Below, piece by piece: positions 46,392 through 54,489 of a stretch of DNA of 64,000 nucleotides; the stretch's first letter is position 1; the number at the start of each line of letters is the position of its first letter. This DNA comes from Paenibacillus protaetiae (lineage in GTDB: Bacteria; Bacillota; Bacilli; Paenibacillales; Paenibacillaceae): the NCBI RefSeq assembly GCF_004135365.1, contig NZ_CP035492.1, positions 3,122,501-3,186,500 on the forward strand, given 5' to 3'. The notes beneath the pieces were generated by a model. That model did no database searches, was not told where the DNA came from, and saw nothing but the letters and a program-made list of their open reading frames with translations. A program made the position numbers and the translations under genes.

Positions 46392-48253
46392 ACCGCATCC
46401 TCCTCTCCGGTTAACTGCCGGGCCGCAGATGCGGATGCAGCCGCCGTTCCGACTGTATCGCGGACGAGCGCTCCATCCTTCAGCTCCAGCACACGATCGG
46501 CCATATAATAAGCCGCTTTAATATCATGCGTAATCAGGATAAGGGCCATTTGATGCTCGCGCGTCTTGGCGGCAAGCAGCTCCAGCACCTCGCGTTTCAC
46601 AATGGGATCAAGAGCAGCTGTCGGCTCATCGGCAATCAGCACGCGCGGATGGTTCAAAAGCGCGAGCGCGATCATGGCCCGGCTCAGCATGCCTCCGCTT
46701 AGTTCATGCGGGTAACGGTCCAGCACATGCTCCGCGAGCTGCACCTCGCTAAGCGCTTTAGCCGCAGCGGCGCGGTTGGCGGCGGCCGTCAGCTTAGGCG
46801 GCTGCACCTCCGCAAACTGTCTGCCAATCGTCATGAGCGGGTGAAAGCTGGCTTGCGGGTCTTGAAAAATAAACGCCGCGTCATGCCAGCGTACCGGCGC
46901 TTCCCCCGGCGCAGCCCCGTAGACGGGCTTGCCGTTCAGGCGCGCCGTACCGCTCGTCCGGCGCTCCGGCAGCAAGCCGTACAAGGCGCGGGCAAGCGTT
47001 GTTTTGCCCGAGCCGGACGGGCCGATCAGCGCGGTGATGCTGCCGGCGGCAGCGGTGAACGATACCGGCTTCAGCGCTTCGGTATCGCCGTAATAGGCCG
47101 CGAGGCGAATTGCCTCGACGGCGGGCGTCTCGCCGCTGGCGGGGTGCGGGGCATCCGCTTCGCCGTTTGGCGGCGATACACTCGCTGACGCATACGCGGA
47201 CGCGGCGGTTTGCGGCGCTGCAACCGCTGACGCAGCCGCTTGCAGCGGCGCGCCTGGCGGTGCTGCTGCGGCGCCGCCACCGAATTGCGGCGGCAGCCCG
47301 CTCGGCGCCGAAGGCGCAGCTGCGCCTTCGGCGGCGGATTGCACCGCTGCGGCGGCACGCGGCGGCTTGCTGCGGCGCGCGGCTTGTGCCCGCCGCTTGG
47401 ACTCGCCGCGCGCTTCCGTTCCGGAGCCGGCCGCTTCAGGGCGCTCGCCAAGCAGCGCGAGGCCAACCGTCACAAGCATGATCGCCACAACCGGCGGCAG
47501 CACGGTCCACTGCCATGCGTTCGTCATCCACGTATCGTTTTGGCTGAACGCCTGCTCCAGCATCCGGCCCCACGAAGCGCGGTTGGCGTCGCCGATGCCG
47601 AGGAAGGACAAGCCGGCCTCCATCATCACCGCCTGGCGGAACGTCAATATAAACTTGGTGCGCAGCAGCGGCCACAGAAACGGCAGCAGATGGGAGCGGA
47701 TCATATACCAGGTGCCGCCGCCGAACATCCGGGACGCCAGCACAAATTCCCGCTCCTTGAGCGACAGCACCGAGGCGCGGATCAGCCGCATGTAACCGGG
47801 CCAGGTCAGCAGCCCCAGCGTCATAATGAGCTGCAGCGTGCCGCCGCCGGTAAAGGAAGCGACAAGCAATATAAGGAGCAGCGCAGGCAGGACAAGCAGC
47901 ATATTCGCCACAGCATGCAGCACCGTATCCAGCTTGCGCGAATAACCGGCCAGCATGCCCAGAAGCCCGCTCAGCAGCGTGCTGATCAGCGCAACGGCTA
48001 CGCCGGTTAGCAGCGTCGTCCTAGCGCCGTGCAGCAGCTGGCTGAGCATATCCTGGCCAAGCGAATTCGTCCCAAGCCAGTGCGCTGCCGAAGGCGGCAA
48101 GTAGCGGTCCGCGTCCATATACAAGCGGTCATAGGAGGTTACCAGCGGGCCAGCAAGCGCCGCCGCAATAAAGAACGCCATCAGCGCAAAGCCCGCCCAC
48201 TGCGCACCGGACCAGCGCCTGCGGAAACGGCTGCCGGAAGATTCGCCGCTCAT
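46388..48253 (-). CDS. Opp/Dpp-type permease fused to ATPase (OppC-OppD fusion)
   Basis: One 621-residue protein holds two subunits. Residues 1-270 are an OppC-like permease with about five membrane segments and the EAA-type loop (RLIRASVLSLKEREFVLASRM, given in part LRASVLSLKEREF). Residues 270-390 are a low-complexity Ala/Pro/Ser-rich linker. Residues 390-600 are an ATPase with Walker A IGPSGSGKTTLARAL, a signature reading LSGGMLSRAMIALAL, and VLIADEPTAALDP. Both ends overlap neighbours by 4 bases (ATGA). No frameshift separates the halves, so the fusion appears real. Confidence 0.92.
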   Translation of the reverse strand: MSGESSGSRFRRRWSGAQWAGFALMAFFIAAALAGPLVTSYDRLYMDADRYLPPSAAHWLGTNSLGQDMLSQLLHGARTTLLTGVAVALISTLLSGLLGMLAGYSRKLDTVLHAVANMLLVLPALLLILLVASFTGGGTLQLIMTLGLLTWPGYMRLIRASVLSLKEREFVLASRMFGGGTWYMIRSHLLPFLWPLLRTKFILTFRQAVMMEAGLSFLGIGDANRASWGRMLEQAFSQNDTWMTNAWQWTVLPPVVAIMLVTVGLALLGERPEAAGSGTEARGESKRRAQAARRSKPPRAAAAVQSAAEGAAAPSAPSGLPPQFGGGAAAAPPGAPLQAAASAVAAPQTAASAYASASVSPPNGEADAPHPASGETPAVEAIRLAAYYGDTEALKPVSFTAAAGSITALIGPSGSGKTTLARALYGLLPERRTSGTARLNGKPVYGAAPGEAPVRWHDAAFIFQDPQASFHPLMTIGRQFAEVQPPKLTAAANRAAAAKALSEVQLAEHVLDRYPHELSGGMLSRAMIALALLNHPRVLIADEPTAALDPIVKREVLELLAAKTREHQMALILITHDIKAAYYMADRVLELKDGALVRDTVGTAAASASAARQLTGEEDAV

Positions 48254-49245
48254 TGCATTTCCCCCTTTTTGGCCGTGCGGATACGCGGGTCAAGCCGCGG
48301 ATATAACCAATCGGCCGCGATGTTAAAGAACAGCACAAACAGCGTCATGAGCAAAAACAAGCCGTGCAGCAGCGGATAGTCGCGGGCCAGAATCGCCTCC
48401 TGCAGCAGCTTGCCGATGCCCGGATACGAGAACACCGTCTCGGTCAGCACGGAGCCGGCCAGCATGCCGCCGATGCGCATCATGATCACCGTCACCAGCG
48501 GCAGCGACGCGCTGCGCGCCACATGGCGCAGCATCAGCGCTTTGTCGCCGATGCCTTTGGCTGCGGCAAACTCGACAAAAGGCTCGCGTCTCACGCGGAT
48601 CGCTTCATTGCGCATGAGCAAATAGATCGACGCCAGATTGCCTGCCGCCAGCGTCACGATCGGCAGTGCCGCATGCCGCAGCACGTCGGCCGCCTGAGGC
48701 AGCCAGGAGCCGGGATGGTAAAATGCCGTCTTCGCCCCGCCCAGCGGCAGCCAGCCCCACTGTACTGCAAACAGGATCAGCACCAGCGTGCCGACCAGAA
48801 ATTCCGGAACGGCGCTTACCGTAAGCATAGCGACGAACAGCCCTCTGTCGCTGCGCCCCGGATGCCGCCAGGCCGATAGGAGCCCGATGGCAAGACCGGC
48901 AACAATAGAGATCAAGGTCGCGCCGCCAACAACAAGCAGCGTCCACGGCAGCCGGGCAGCAATCACATCGGCTACAGGCGCCTTATATAGGAAGGACAAC
49001 CCGAAGTCGAATGTAAACAAGCTTCGCAAATATTCCACGAACTGCATCCACAACGAATCGTTTAAATGGTAATACGACAGGAGCGCTGTCTTTTGCGCTT
49101 CCGACAAAAAGATGCCTCCATCGTTGCCGCTTCCGTTCAAATAATCAATCGGGCCCCCTCGCAATAAGCGGGGGAGCCAGAAATTCAGCAAAATGACAAA
49201 CAGCAGGACGCCAACGTACGTGAATGTTTGTTTAGCTTTGGACAT
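48250..49245 (-). CDS. Opp/Dpp-type ABC transporter permease (OppB-like)
   Basis: About 331 residues with six membrane segments. The cytoplasmic EAA-type loop is RNEAIRVRREPFVEFAAAKGI, with LRHVARSASLPLVTVI after it, and VLTETVFSYPGIGKLLQEAI near the C-terminus is typical of OppB/DppB. ATG 49245 is preferred to a TTG at 49251. It overlaps the end of the binding-protein gene, so translation is coupled. Confidence 0.92.
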   Translation of the reverse strand: MSKAKQTFTYVGVLLFVILLNFWLPRLLRGGPIDYLNGSGNDGGIFLSEAQKTALLSYYHLNDSLWMQFVEYLRSLFTFDFGLSFLYKAPVADVIAARLPWTLLVVGGATLISIVAGLAIGLLSAWRHPGRSDRGLFVAMLTVSAVPEFLVGTLVLILFAVQWGWLPLGGAKTAFYHPGSWLPQAADVLRHAALPIVTLAAGNLASIYLLMRNEAIRVRREPFVEFAAAKGIGDKALMLRHVARSASLPLVTVIMMRIGGMLAGSVLTETVFSYPGIGKLLQEAILARDYPLLHGLFLLMTLFVLFFNIAADWLYPRLDPRIRTAKKGEMQ

Positions 49246-50872
49246 CGACAAACGCAGCCTTGTTATCCCACAGCGGAATACCGTCTGCTATGCCGCCGTA
49301 CGTATTAAAGTAGCCGTCATACACATCTTTTTTATAAACAAAATAGAACGGGCGGTGGTACAGAACGAGCGTCGGAAGCTCCTCAGCCAGTACGTCCTGC
49401 ATTTGGAATACGGTCTGTTTCCGCTTGTCCGGATCGAGCTCTTTCATTTGCGATTCCGCAAGCTGCTGGAACTGCTCGTTCGCAAACGCTTTGCCTCTTG
49501 CCGCCAGCGTGTTGCTTGCGTTGCCGAGGAACCATTGGCGCAGGTAATCCGGGTCGCCGCTCAGGCCGATATGCCCCGTAATCGCCATATCGTATTTATT
49601 TTCACCCATTGCCGCATTAAAGGTAGCCGAATCGACCTGCTGAATGTTCAGCTCGATGCCGACCTTCTTCAGCATTTCCTGCATCACTTGAGATTCCGGC
49701 GAATTGGACGATACCAGCACGCTCAGCTTCAGCCCGTCGCGCACGCCGTTTGCATTTTTCGTATAACCAAGCTCGTCCAGCATCGCCTCCGCTTTGGCCG
49801 GATCGTAGTTGTATTGCTTCACATCCGGGTTGTACCACGGCGAATCGGTTGGGATGACGCCTGCGTTGCCGACCATCGGGTCGCCGCCGGTCAGCTTCTG
49901 CGCCATCGACGCACGGTCCAGCGCATACGCTAGTGCCTGGCGCAGGCGTTTGTCCTTCAGCTGCGGATGGTCGAGATTAAACGTAATGCGCACGGCGCTG
50001 CCGGTCGGATTGCTTTTAATGACGTCAAACCCTTCCTTTTGCAGCTGCTGCACATCGCCGTAGTTGTATGTCATCGCACCGTCGACATTATTATTTTTTA
50101 ATGCCATCGCATTGTTATCGACGCTCAAATATTGAATTTCCTTCACTTTGACATGGCCTTTGAAGTAGTGGTCGTTGGCAACAAACGAATATTGGCCGCC
50201 TGCTTCATCATATTCCTTCAGCTTGTAAGGGCCGGTGCCGACCAGCGCATCTTCGCCGCGGTATTCGATCGGATTATCGACGGATTCCCATACATGCTTC
50301 GGAATAATCGGCACAATGCCAACAAGGTCGCTCAGGAACGGCGCATAAGCTTCATTCAGCTTGAACTGTACTTGGTTATCGCCCGATGCCGTAACGGATT
50401 CAATGCGGGAAATATCGCCAGTCCAGTTAAACGGATGCTCTTTGTAGTAGTTAAAGCTGAATACCACGTCCTCTGCCGTAAACGGCTGGCCGTCATGCCA
50501 GGTGACGCCCTGCTCCAGCTCAAACGTGTACGTCAAACCGTCATCCGACAAGGTCCATGACTTAGCCAGCCACGGAATGACGCCTTGATCGTCCTTCCAT
50601 GTCAGCGTATCGAACAGGAACGAGTTGCGCAGGAAGCCGGCCGGGCCGGAAGCGCTGAACGCAAACGGCGACGGGTATCCGGCGTTCGCCCATGCGAACC
50701 GGATCAGCGGCACATCGCCGCCGGCAGCGGGGGCTGCAGCCGATGCGGACGGGGAAGGCTCGGCCGACGGCTTGCCGCTGCCGGAGCCGCTGCCCGAGGA
50801 GCAGGCCGACAGCACCGTCATGGCTATACATAATAACACGATAAAAGAATAAACCTTGTTTCGTTGAAACAT
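49232..50872 (-). CDS. Solute-binding lipoprotein, family 5 (Opp/Dpp-type)
   Basis: Receptor of the importer, 546 residues. The lipobox is VLSACSSGS (Cys near residue 24), then a Gly/Ser/Pro linker, then an SBP_bac_5 domain with LAKSWTLSDDGLTYTFELEQGVTWHDGQP (seen as SWTLSDDGLTYTFELEQ) and NLDHPQLKDKRLRQALAYALDR. Family 5 receptors bind oligopeptides, nickel complexes or opine metallophores. The ligand is unknown; the upstream Fur-like box points to a metal chelate. Confidence 0.92.
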   Translation of the reverse strand: MFQRNKVYSFIVLLCIAMTVLSACSSGSGSGSGKPSAEPSPSASAAAPAAGGDVPLIRFAWANAGYPSPFAFSASGPAGFLRNSFLFDTLTWKDDQGVIPWLAKSWTLSDDGLTYTFELEQGVTWHDGQPFTAEDVVFSFNYYKEHPFNWTGDISRIESVTASGDNQVQFKLNEAYAPFLSDLVGIVPIIPKHVWESVDNPIEYRGEDALVGTGPYKLKEYDEAGGQYSFVANDHYFKGHVKVKEIQYLSVDNNAMALKNNNVDGAMTYNYGDVQQLQKEGFDVIKSNPTGSAVRITFNLDHPQLKDKRLRQALAYALDRASMAQKLTGGDPMVGNAGVIPTDSPWYNPDVKQYNYDPAKAEAMLDELGYTKNANGVRDGLKLSVLVSSNSPESQVMQEMLKKVGIELNIQQVDSATFNAAMGENKYDMAITGHIGLSGDPDYLRQWFLGNASNTLAARGKAFANEQFQQLAESQMKELDPDKRKQTVFQMQDVLAEELPTLVLYHRPFYFVYKKDVYDGYFNTYGGIADGIPLWDNKAAFVDVQS

Positions 50873-50906
50873 CGCAATCGTACTCCCTTATTTAAGTTAA
50901 ATTCAG

Positions 50907-51515
50907 TTATAGTTCGCCTTCCGCCAGCCACGGCAGGAATCCATCCAGAAACCGTTCGGTAGCAGGCATAAAATAGGAACCGTAATGAAATTCCGGATCA
51001 AGCGTCGTCATAATAAGCGTGCCTGGCGTGGATTGCCGGTCGACATACATAATCGCGCCGCCCGACTCGACGGAGATGATAATCTCGGCGCCGGCTGGCG
51101 GATGAAACACGCCATGATAATGCCAGGTGGCATCGGCTAATCCGTTAATATAGCGGAACAGCCCGTATTCCGGCTGATCCAGCACAAGGCCGCTTGCGGC
51201 GTTCCGGTCGAGCCACCACCAGAAGTTCGTCGGCCGGAATTCCCAGTTATGCGCCGGCAGCCAGCTTTCCGGCTGCGCGCCAAGCGCGGCCACGATTCCC
51301 CCGCGTTCCAGAAACGCGTGGACAGCCGGAAGCGCGCGCTCCATCAGCCTTACGTTAATTTGGGACGGAATGATCAGCACGTCGATGTCGTCCAGCCATT
51401 CCGCCTGAAACTCGGGCATATACATCACCCGGTGCAAATACCGGCTATATTTCGGCTCCTGGACGGTCCGGTGATGATGCGAGCTGCCGCTGTACAAAAA
51501 AGCGATTTTTCTCAT
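50907..51515 (-). CDS. Amidotransferase-fold (ThuA-like) protein, paralogue 2
   Basis: The 202-residue protein looks like a class I amidotransferase-type flavodoxin fold: a strand DDIDVLIIPSQINVRLMER, then AFLERGGIVAALGAQPESW. No nucleophile-elbow Cys is seen (FGVCLGH-like motif absent), so it is probably not a glutaminase. It shares with its upstream neighbour the block MYVDRQSTPGTLIM (there TYIDRHSTRGTIVV). It overlaps that neighbour by four bases and precedes the binding-lipoprotein gene by 34. Function unknown. Confidence 0.75.
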   Translation of the reverse strand: MRKIAFLYSGSSHHHRTVQEPKYSRYLHRVMYMPEFQAEWLDDIDVLIIPSQINVRLMERALPAVHAFLERGGIVAALGAQPESWLPAHNWEFRPTNFWWWLDRNAASGLVLDQPEYGLFRYINGLADATWHYHGVFHPPAGAEIIISVESGGAIMYVDRQSTPGTLIMTTLDPEFHYGSYFMPATERFLDGFLPWLAEGEL

Positions 51516-52159
51516 CGCAGCGCCCTCCTTGCCTGCAGTTCCGCATGCTCTGCCTGAACCCAGCCTCGCAGCTGGCCGCCGATGCGGCCGGAGGTTGATC
51601 CTTGATGGTCGTAGCCCATCAGATTGTTGCCCGAATGGACAACGATGGTGCCGCGCGTGCTGTGCCGGTCGATATAGGTTACAGCTTCCCCGCCCGGCAG
51701 CCGGAGCAGCACTTCCGCTTGCAGCGGCGGCTCATGATGCCCTCTTGCAAAAAAACCGGCCACTCCTTTGTTAAAGGTCATATCATCCGGCTCCACACCT
51801 TCGAAGATCGGATGCGGATGGTCAATAGAAATCCGGTAATCGTCCACTGCTTGGAATGCCTTCGGCTGGAACAAGGACGCGCCGGGCAGCCAAGGACGGA
51901 ACAAGTGGCCGCTGAACACGACGATGTTGCCCTCTTCCAGAAAAGCTTGAACGGCGCTGCGCTCCCGGTACAAAAACTCCTGATCCGCCAAATGGTCGAT
52001 GACCATGCAGGCGTATTGCTGCGGATCAAGCCGCGGCAGATCATATAAATCAACGGTAACGCCGCCTGCCGGCACCGATGTACGCCCGGCACGGTAGCTG
52101 CTGAAATAACAACCCGTATCCATCAGCGCGATTTGCGCTTCCCGTATCCGGCTGCTCAT
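51512..52159 (-). CDS. Amidotransferase-fold (ThuA-like) protein, paralogue 1
   Basis: About 215 residues. It has the strand-turn pattern YACMVIDHLADQEFLYRER and AFLEEGNIVVFSGHLFRPWLPG, then TYIDRHSTRGTIVVHSGNNL. Its fold resembles ThuA/class I amidotransferase-like proteins without an evident catalytic Cys. ATG 52159 overlaps the upstream FmdE-like gene by 4 bases (ATGA); the longer frame to 52216 has no better start. Paralogous to the next gene. Function unknown. Confidence 0.75.
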   Translation of the reverse strand: MSSRIREAQIALMDTGCYFSSYRAGRTSVPAGGVTVDLYDLPRLDPQQYACMVIDHLADQEFLYRERSAVQAFLEEGNIVVFSGHLFRPWLPGASLFQPKAFQAVDDYRISIDHPHPIFEGVEPDDMTFNKGVAGFFARGHHEPPLQAEVLLRLPGGEAVTYIDRHSTRGTIVVHSGNNLMGYDHQGSTSGRIGGQLRGWVQAEHAELQARRALR

Positions 52160-52680
52160 CGGATCAGCCTCACGTCGAGCAGCTCTGCCTGCTCCGCCGC
52201 AAGCGCCTTCTCGCATAATGCCAGCTTCAGCCCGTCGAACGCTTCCGCATCGGCTTCCATAAGCCCGCCTTCCCGGCCTTTCTTCAAATATTCATAAAAA
52301 ACGGCTGGCAGGAAGTTTGGCTTCAGCACCACTTCCGCCGCGCGGCCATCCGCCGTTTCAAAGACAAAAGCATATCCTTGCGGGCGGTAAGGGTCGTATT
52401 GGCCTTGCGGATAATGGACATCGACCTTGTAAGCGCCGCGGGTAACGGCCCGCGTCACATATTCAAATGCGTCCCGGAATCCCGGTCCGCCATGGCCGGA
52501 CGTAATCTTCAGCGATTTGCGCTCCGGCGCTTCTTCTCCGAACAGCAGACCGAAAGCCGCCTGCAGGCTCCGATAGCCGACCGCCAGCGCCATAAGCGCG
52601 GAACCGCCGTGATAATTGCGAAGCTCCGGAAAGCCGATGTCCAGTACCGCTTTCCCGTCCCGAATTCGTATAGTTGACAT
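52156..52680 (-). CDS. FmdE-like fold protein without the usual cysteines
   Basis: First gene of the operon, 174 residues. YHGGSALMALAVGYRSLQAA (near residue 18) aligns by eye with the HGH-CPG-xALGxR helix of FmdE (formylmethanofuran dehydrogenase subunit E family), and GHGGPGFRDAFEYVTRAVTR aligns with the xCxVDAIQxxTGCT block. The metal-binding Cys are replaced, leaving His/Gly. FmdE-like proteins are known beside metal transporters in some bacteria; here the residues differ, so ligand and function are open. GGAG lies 9 bases before the ATG, and the Fur-like box is 51-69 bases upstream. Confidence 0.65.
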   Translation of the reverse strand: MSTIRIRDGKAVLDIGFPELRNYHGGSALMALAVGYRSLQAAFGLLFGEEAPERKSLKITSGHGGPGFRDAFEYVTRAVTRGAYKVDVHYPQGQYDPYRPQGYAFVFETADGRAAEVVLKPNFLPAVFYEYLKKGREGGLMEADAEAFDGLKLALCEKALAAEQAELLDVRLIR

Positions 52681-52730
52681 GAATCATTGCTCCTGTCCTT
52701 ATGGTCTTTATCTAATTTCATCGTACTTTA

Positions 52731-52749
52731 ATTGATAATAATTATCAAT
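52731..52749. promoter_or_regulatory. Near-ideal Fur box upstream of the Opp-type operon
   Basis: ATTGATAAT-A-ATTATCAAT is a perfect 9-1-9 palindrome holding the 7-1-7 core TGATAATxATTATCA of Bacillus Fur boxes. It lies 51-69 bases upstream of the first gene and overlaps a possible -35 (TTGATA). Iron repression of the operon is the natural reading. Confidence 0.82.
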
Positions 52750-52827
52750 ATCACAAAGAACACCCGCCATAAGGATAGGCACATCTGCCAACGAGTTGGG
52801 CCTTACTATAAAATTATTAAATAATGT

Positions 52828-52955
52828 TTAAAAAAAAGGTGATAATGCCGCGTTAAGCGAGAAAAAAAGGGCGTATAGAAGCACAAAAAGCTTCAGGCGA
52901 TCCGGCTGGCCGCCGGTGCCCAAAGCTTTATGCGAACGTGAAACCAGCCTATCCT
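52828..52955 (-). pseudogene. Possible remnant of an MFS transporter 5' end
   Basis: Reading minus from about 52955, the frame gives SHKALGTGGQPDRLKLFVLLYALFFSLNAALSPFF with codon use like real genes (pieces: GGQPDRLKLFVLLYA, FFSLNAALSPFF) and then stops at 52828 in a T8 run. The hydrophobic segment resembles the first helix of MFS permeases. No further part follows. It could be a decayed gene or chance; the rest of the 320-base gap holds the Fur box. Confidence 0.3.
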
Positions 52956-53000
52956 GCACGGCCCGATTGTAAGGTTTATGCCGGGAAATTGACGGTATGC

Positions 53001-54185
53001 TTATACCGGCTTCTTCTGTCGGCGGAACCAAAAGCCGGATACCGCAAAAATGAAAAAGGCGGCGCCAAGGCACCAGAACACGCTGTACAGCGACACATAC
53101 CGGATGCCGTAGCCGCCAAGCGCAGGACCCAGCACGCTGCCGATGCTGAAATGGATAGATGCTATCACATTGGCAGCAGGCAATATCGCTTTCGGCAAAA
53201 GATCTGCTGCATAAGCAAGTCCAAGCGAATAAAACGATCCGACCAGTCCTCCGGCAGCGGCAAACAGCAGAAACAGCGCCCAGAAGCCGCTTCCGGCGGC
53301 CGGCACGAGCAGGAACAGCGCAGCACCAAGCACGGCGCTGCCGGTTAATACCGGCTTGCGCCCGATTTGATCGCTCCATATGCCAAGCGGCAGCTGCAGC
53401 ACAAGGCTACCGCAGCCAAACGCCAGCAGCAGCAGCGATATTTCATGCTGCGTCAAGCCAATCCTCAGCCCGTACAGCGGAAAACCGGTGTTCATCGACG
53501 CTTCCATTAAGCCGTACAGCAAGCCGGGGATAAGGACAAACCAAGCCATCCGGTACGTTTGCAAAAAACGGTTTTCCCCCGATGCCTGCTTGCGATGGCG
53601 TTCCGGCTTATCGTCCGGCATGTTCAGCATCAGCAGCCCTACCGCGGCACATAAAAGCGACACGGCCGCAAACGGGGCTATATCGCCGTAAGGCAGCAGA
53701 TTAATGCCAAGCGGTCCGATGCTGAAGCCTATGCCGTATGCCATGCCGTACAGCGAAATATACCGCCCCCGCCGATCTGCCGGGCTCATGCTCACGATCC
53801 ACAGCTGAGAGGCGTAATGAAGCGCGCTGTCGCCCGCGCCAACTATTAGCCGGAGCGCAAACCACACCGCAAGCGAGCTACTGAGCGGAAACAGCAGCAA
53901 TGAAGCGGCGAGCAGCACAAGGCCGGCCATAATGACTTTCCGGTAGCCAAACCGCAGCACAGGGCGCTCAACGACAAACATTGTACAAAATACGCCGATA
54001 TAAAGCGCTGTTGAATTCAGCCCGTTCATATCGGAAGATACGCCTGCACGGTCAAGCAATATGGCGAGCAGCGGCAGCAGCAGCCCCTGGCTCATTCCTG
54101 CAATCAGCACAACGGCAAGCAATAAAATAAAACGGTAACGGAAGGCCAAAGCGGAACTAGCCGCTTTGGAAATCATAGCTGCCAA
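53001..54185 (-). CDS. MFS transporter
   Basis: About 394 residues with roughly 12 membrane segments. The loop between helices 2 and 3 reads VERPVLRFGYRKVIM and the second half repeats it as GIWSDQIGRKPVLTG, the MFS signature. The TTG at 54185 lies 11 bases from AAGGAGG, while the ATG at 54206 lies upstream of that site, so TTG is preferred. It sits upstream of the Fur-controlled operon on the same strand and could be an exporter of a metallophore, as CntE is in staphylopine loci, but the substrate is not shown. Confidence 0.85.
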   Translation of the reverse strand: MAAMISKAASSALAFRYRFILLLAVVLIAGMSQGLLLPLLAILLDRAGVSSDMNGLNSTALYIGVFCTMFVVERPVLRFGYRKVIMAGLVLLAASLLLFPLSSSLAVWFALRLIVGAGDSALHYASQLWIVSMSPADRRGRYISLYGMAYGIGFSIGPLGINLLPYGDIAPFAAVSLLCAAVGLLMLNMPDDKPERHRKQASGENRFLQTYRMAWFVLIPGLLYGLMEASMNTGFPLYGLRIGLTQHEISLLLLAFGCGSLVLQLPLGIWSDQIGRKPVLTGSAVLGAALFLLVPAAGSGFWALFLLFAAAGGLVGSFYSLGLAYAADLLPKAILPAANVIASIHFSIGSVLGPALGGYGIRYVSLYSVFWCLGAAFFIFAVSGFWFRRQKKPV

Positions 54186-54248
54186 TCTGGGTGAATCCTC
54201 CTTCATCATCGAATTTGCCGTCTGGCGGCAAACAGGCATACACACGGG

Positions 54249-54287
54249 AAGACAGACCGGCCCTGTATGGACGGACCGGTCTGTCTT
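54249..54287 (-). terminator. Terminator-like stem after the SPFH-RHH pair
   Basis: AAGACAGACCGG and CCGGTCTGTCTT form a perfect 12-bp stem with a 15-base loop. The run after it on the minus strand is short (CCCGTGTG), so termination may be weak. Confidence 0.6.
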
Positions 54288-54301
54288 CCTCGGCATGCCT
54301 T

Positions 54302-54478
54302 TTATTTCTGATCGCTAGGCGGACGCTGCTTCAGCCTGCCGGCTTTGGCAAGCGCTTCGCGCAATAAATATTCAATATGACCATTTACGCTGCGGAATTC
54401 TTCTCCAGCCCACTGCTCCAGCATCCGGTATACATCCGGATCCAGTCGCAGCGGGAACGCTTTTTTTTCTTTTGCCAT
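54302..54478 (-). CDS. Ribbon-helix-helix (Arc/HicB-type) small protein
   Basis: Fifty-eight residues. The sequence begins MAKEKKAFPLRLDPDVYRML, then EQWAGEEFRSVNGHIEYLL and REALAKAGRLKQRP, which is the RHH pattern of a beta strand (FPLRL) followed by two helices. AGGGATG lies about 8 bases before the ATG at 54478. The gene starts 11 bases after the SPFH stop, so it is probably cotranscribed. It may act as a regulator of the SPFH gene. Confidence 0.88.
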   Translation of the reverse strand: MAKEKKAFPLRLDPDVYRMLEQWAGEEFRSVNGHIEYLLREALAKAGRLKQRPPSDQK

Positions 54479-54489
54479 GGAATCATCCC

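Noticed and set aside
47071-47481. Overlapping frames in the linker of the OppC-OppD fusion on both strands
   Set aside because: The GC-rich Ala/Pro linker naturally leaves all frames open; only the fused frame continues into domains on both sides.
52828-53379. Complete 183-codon gene overlapping the MFS gene
   Set aside because: The part overlapping the MFS gene is a shadow; only the last 40 codons outside it look coding-like, so it is listed as a possible remnant instead.
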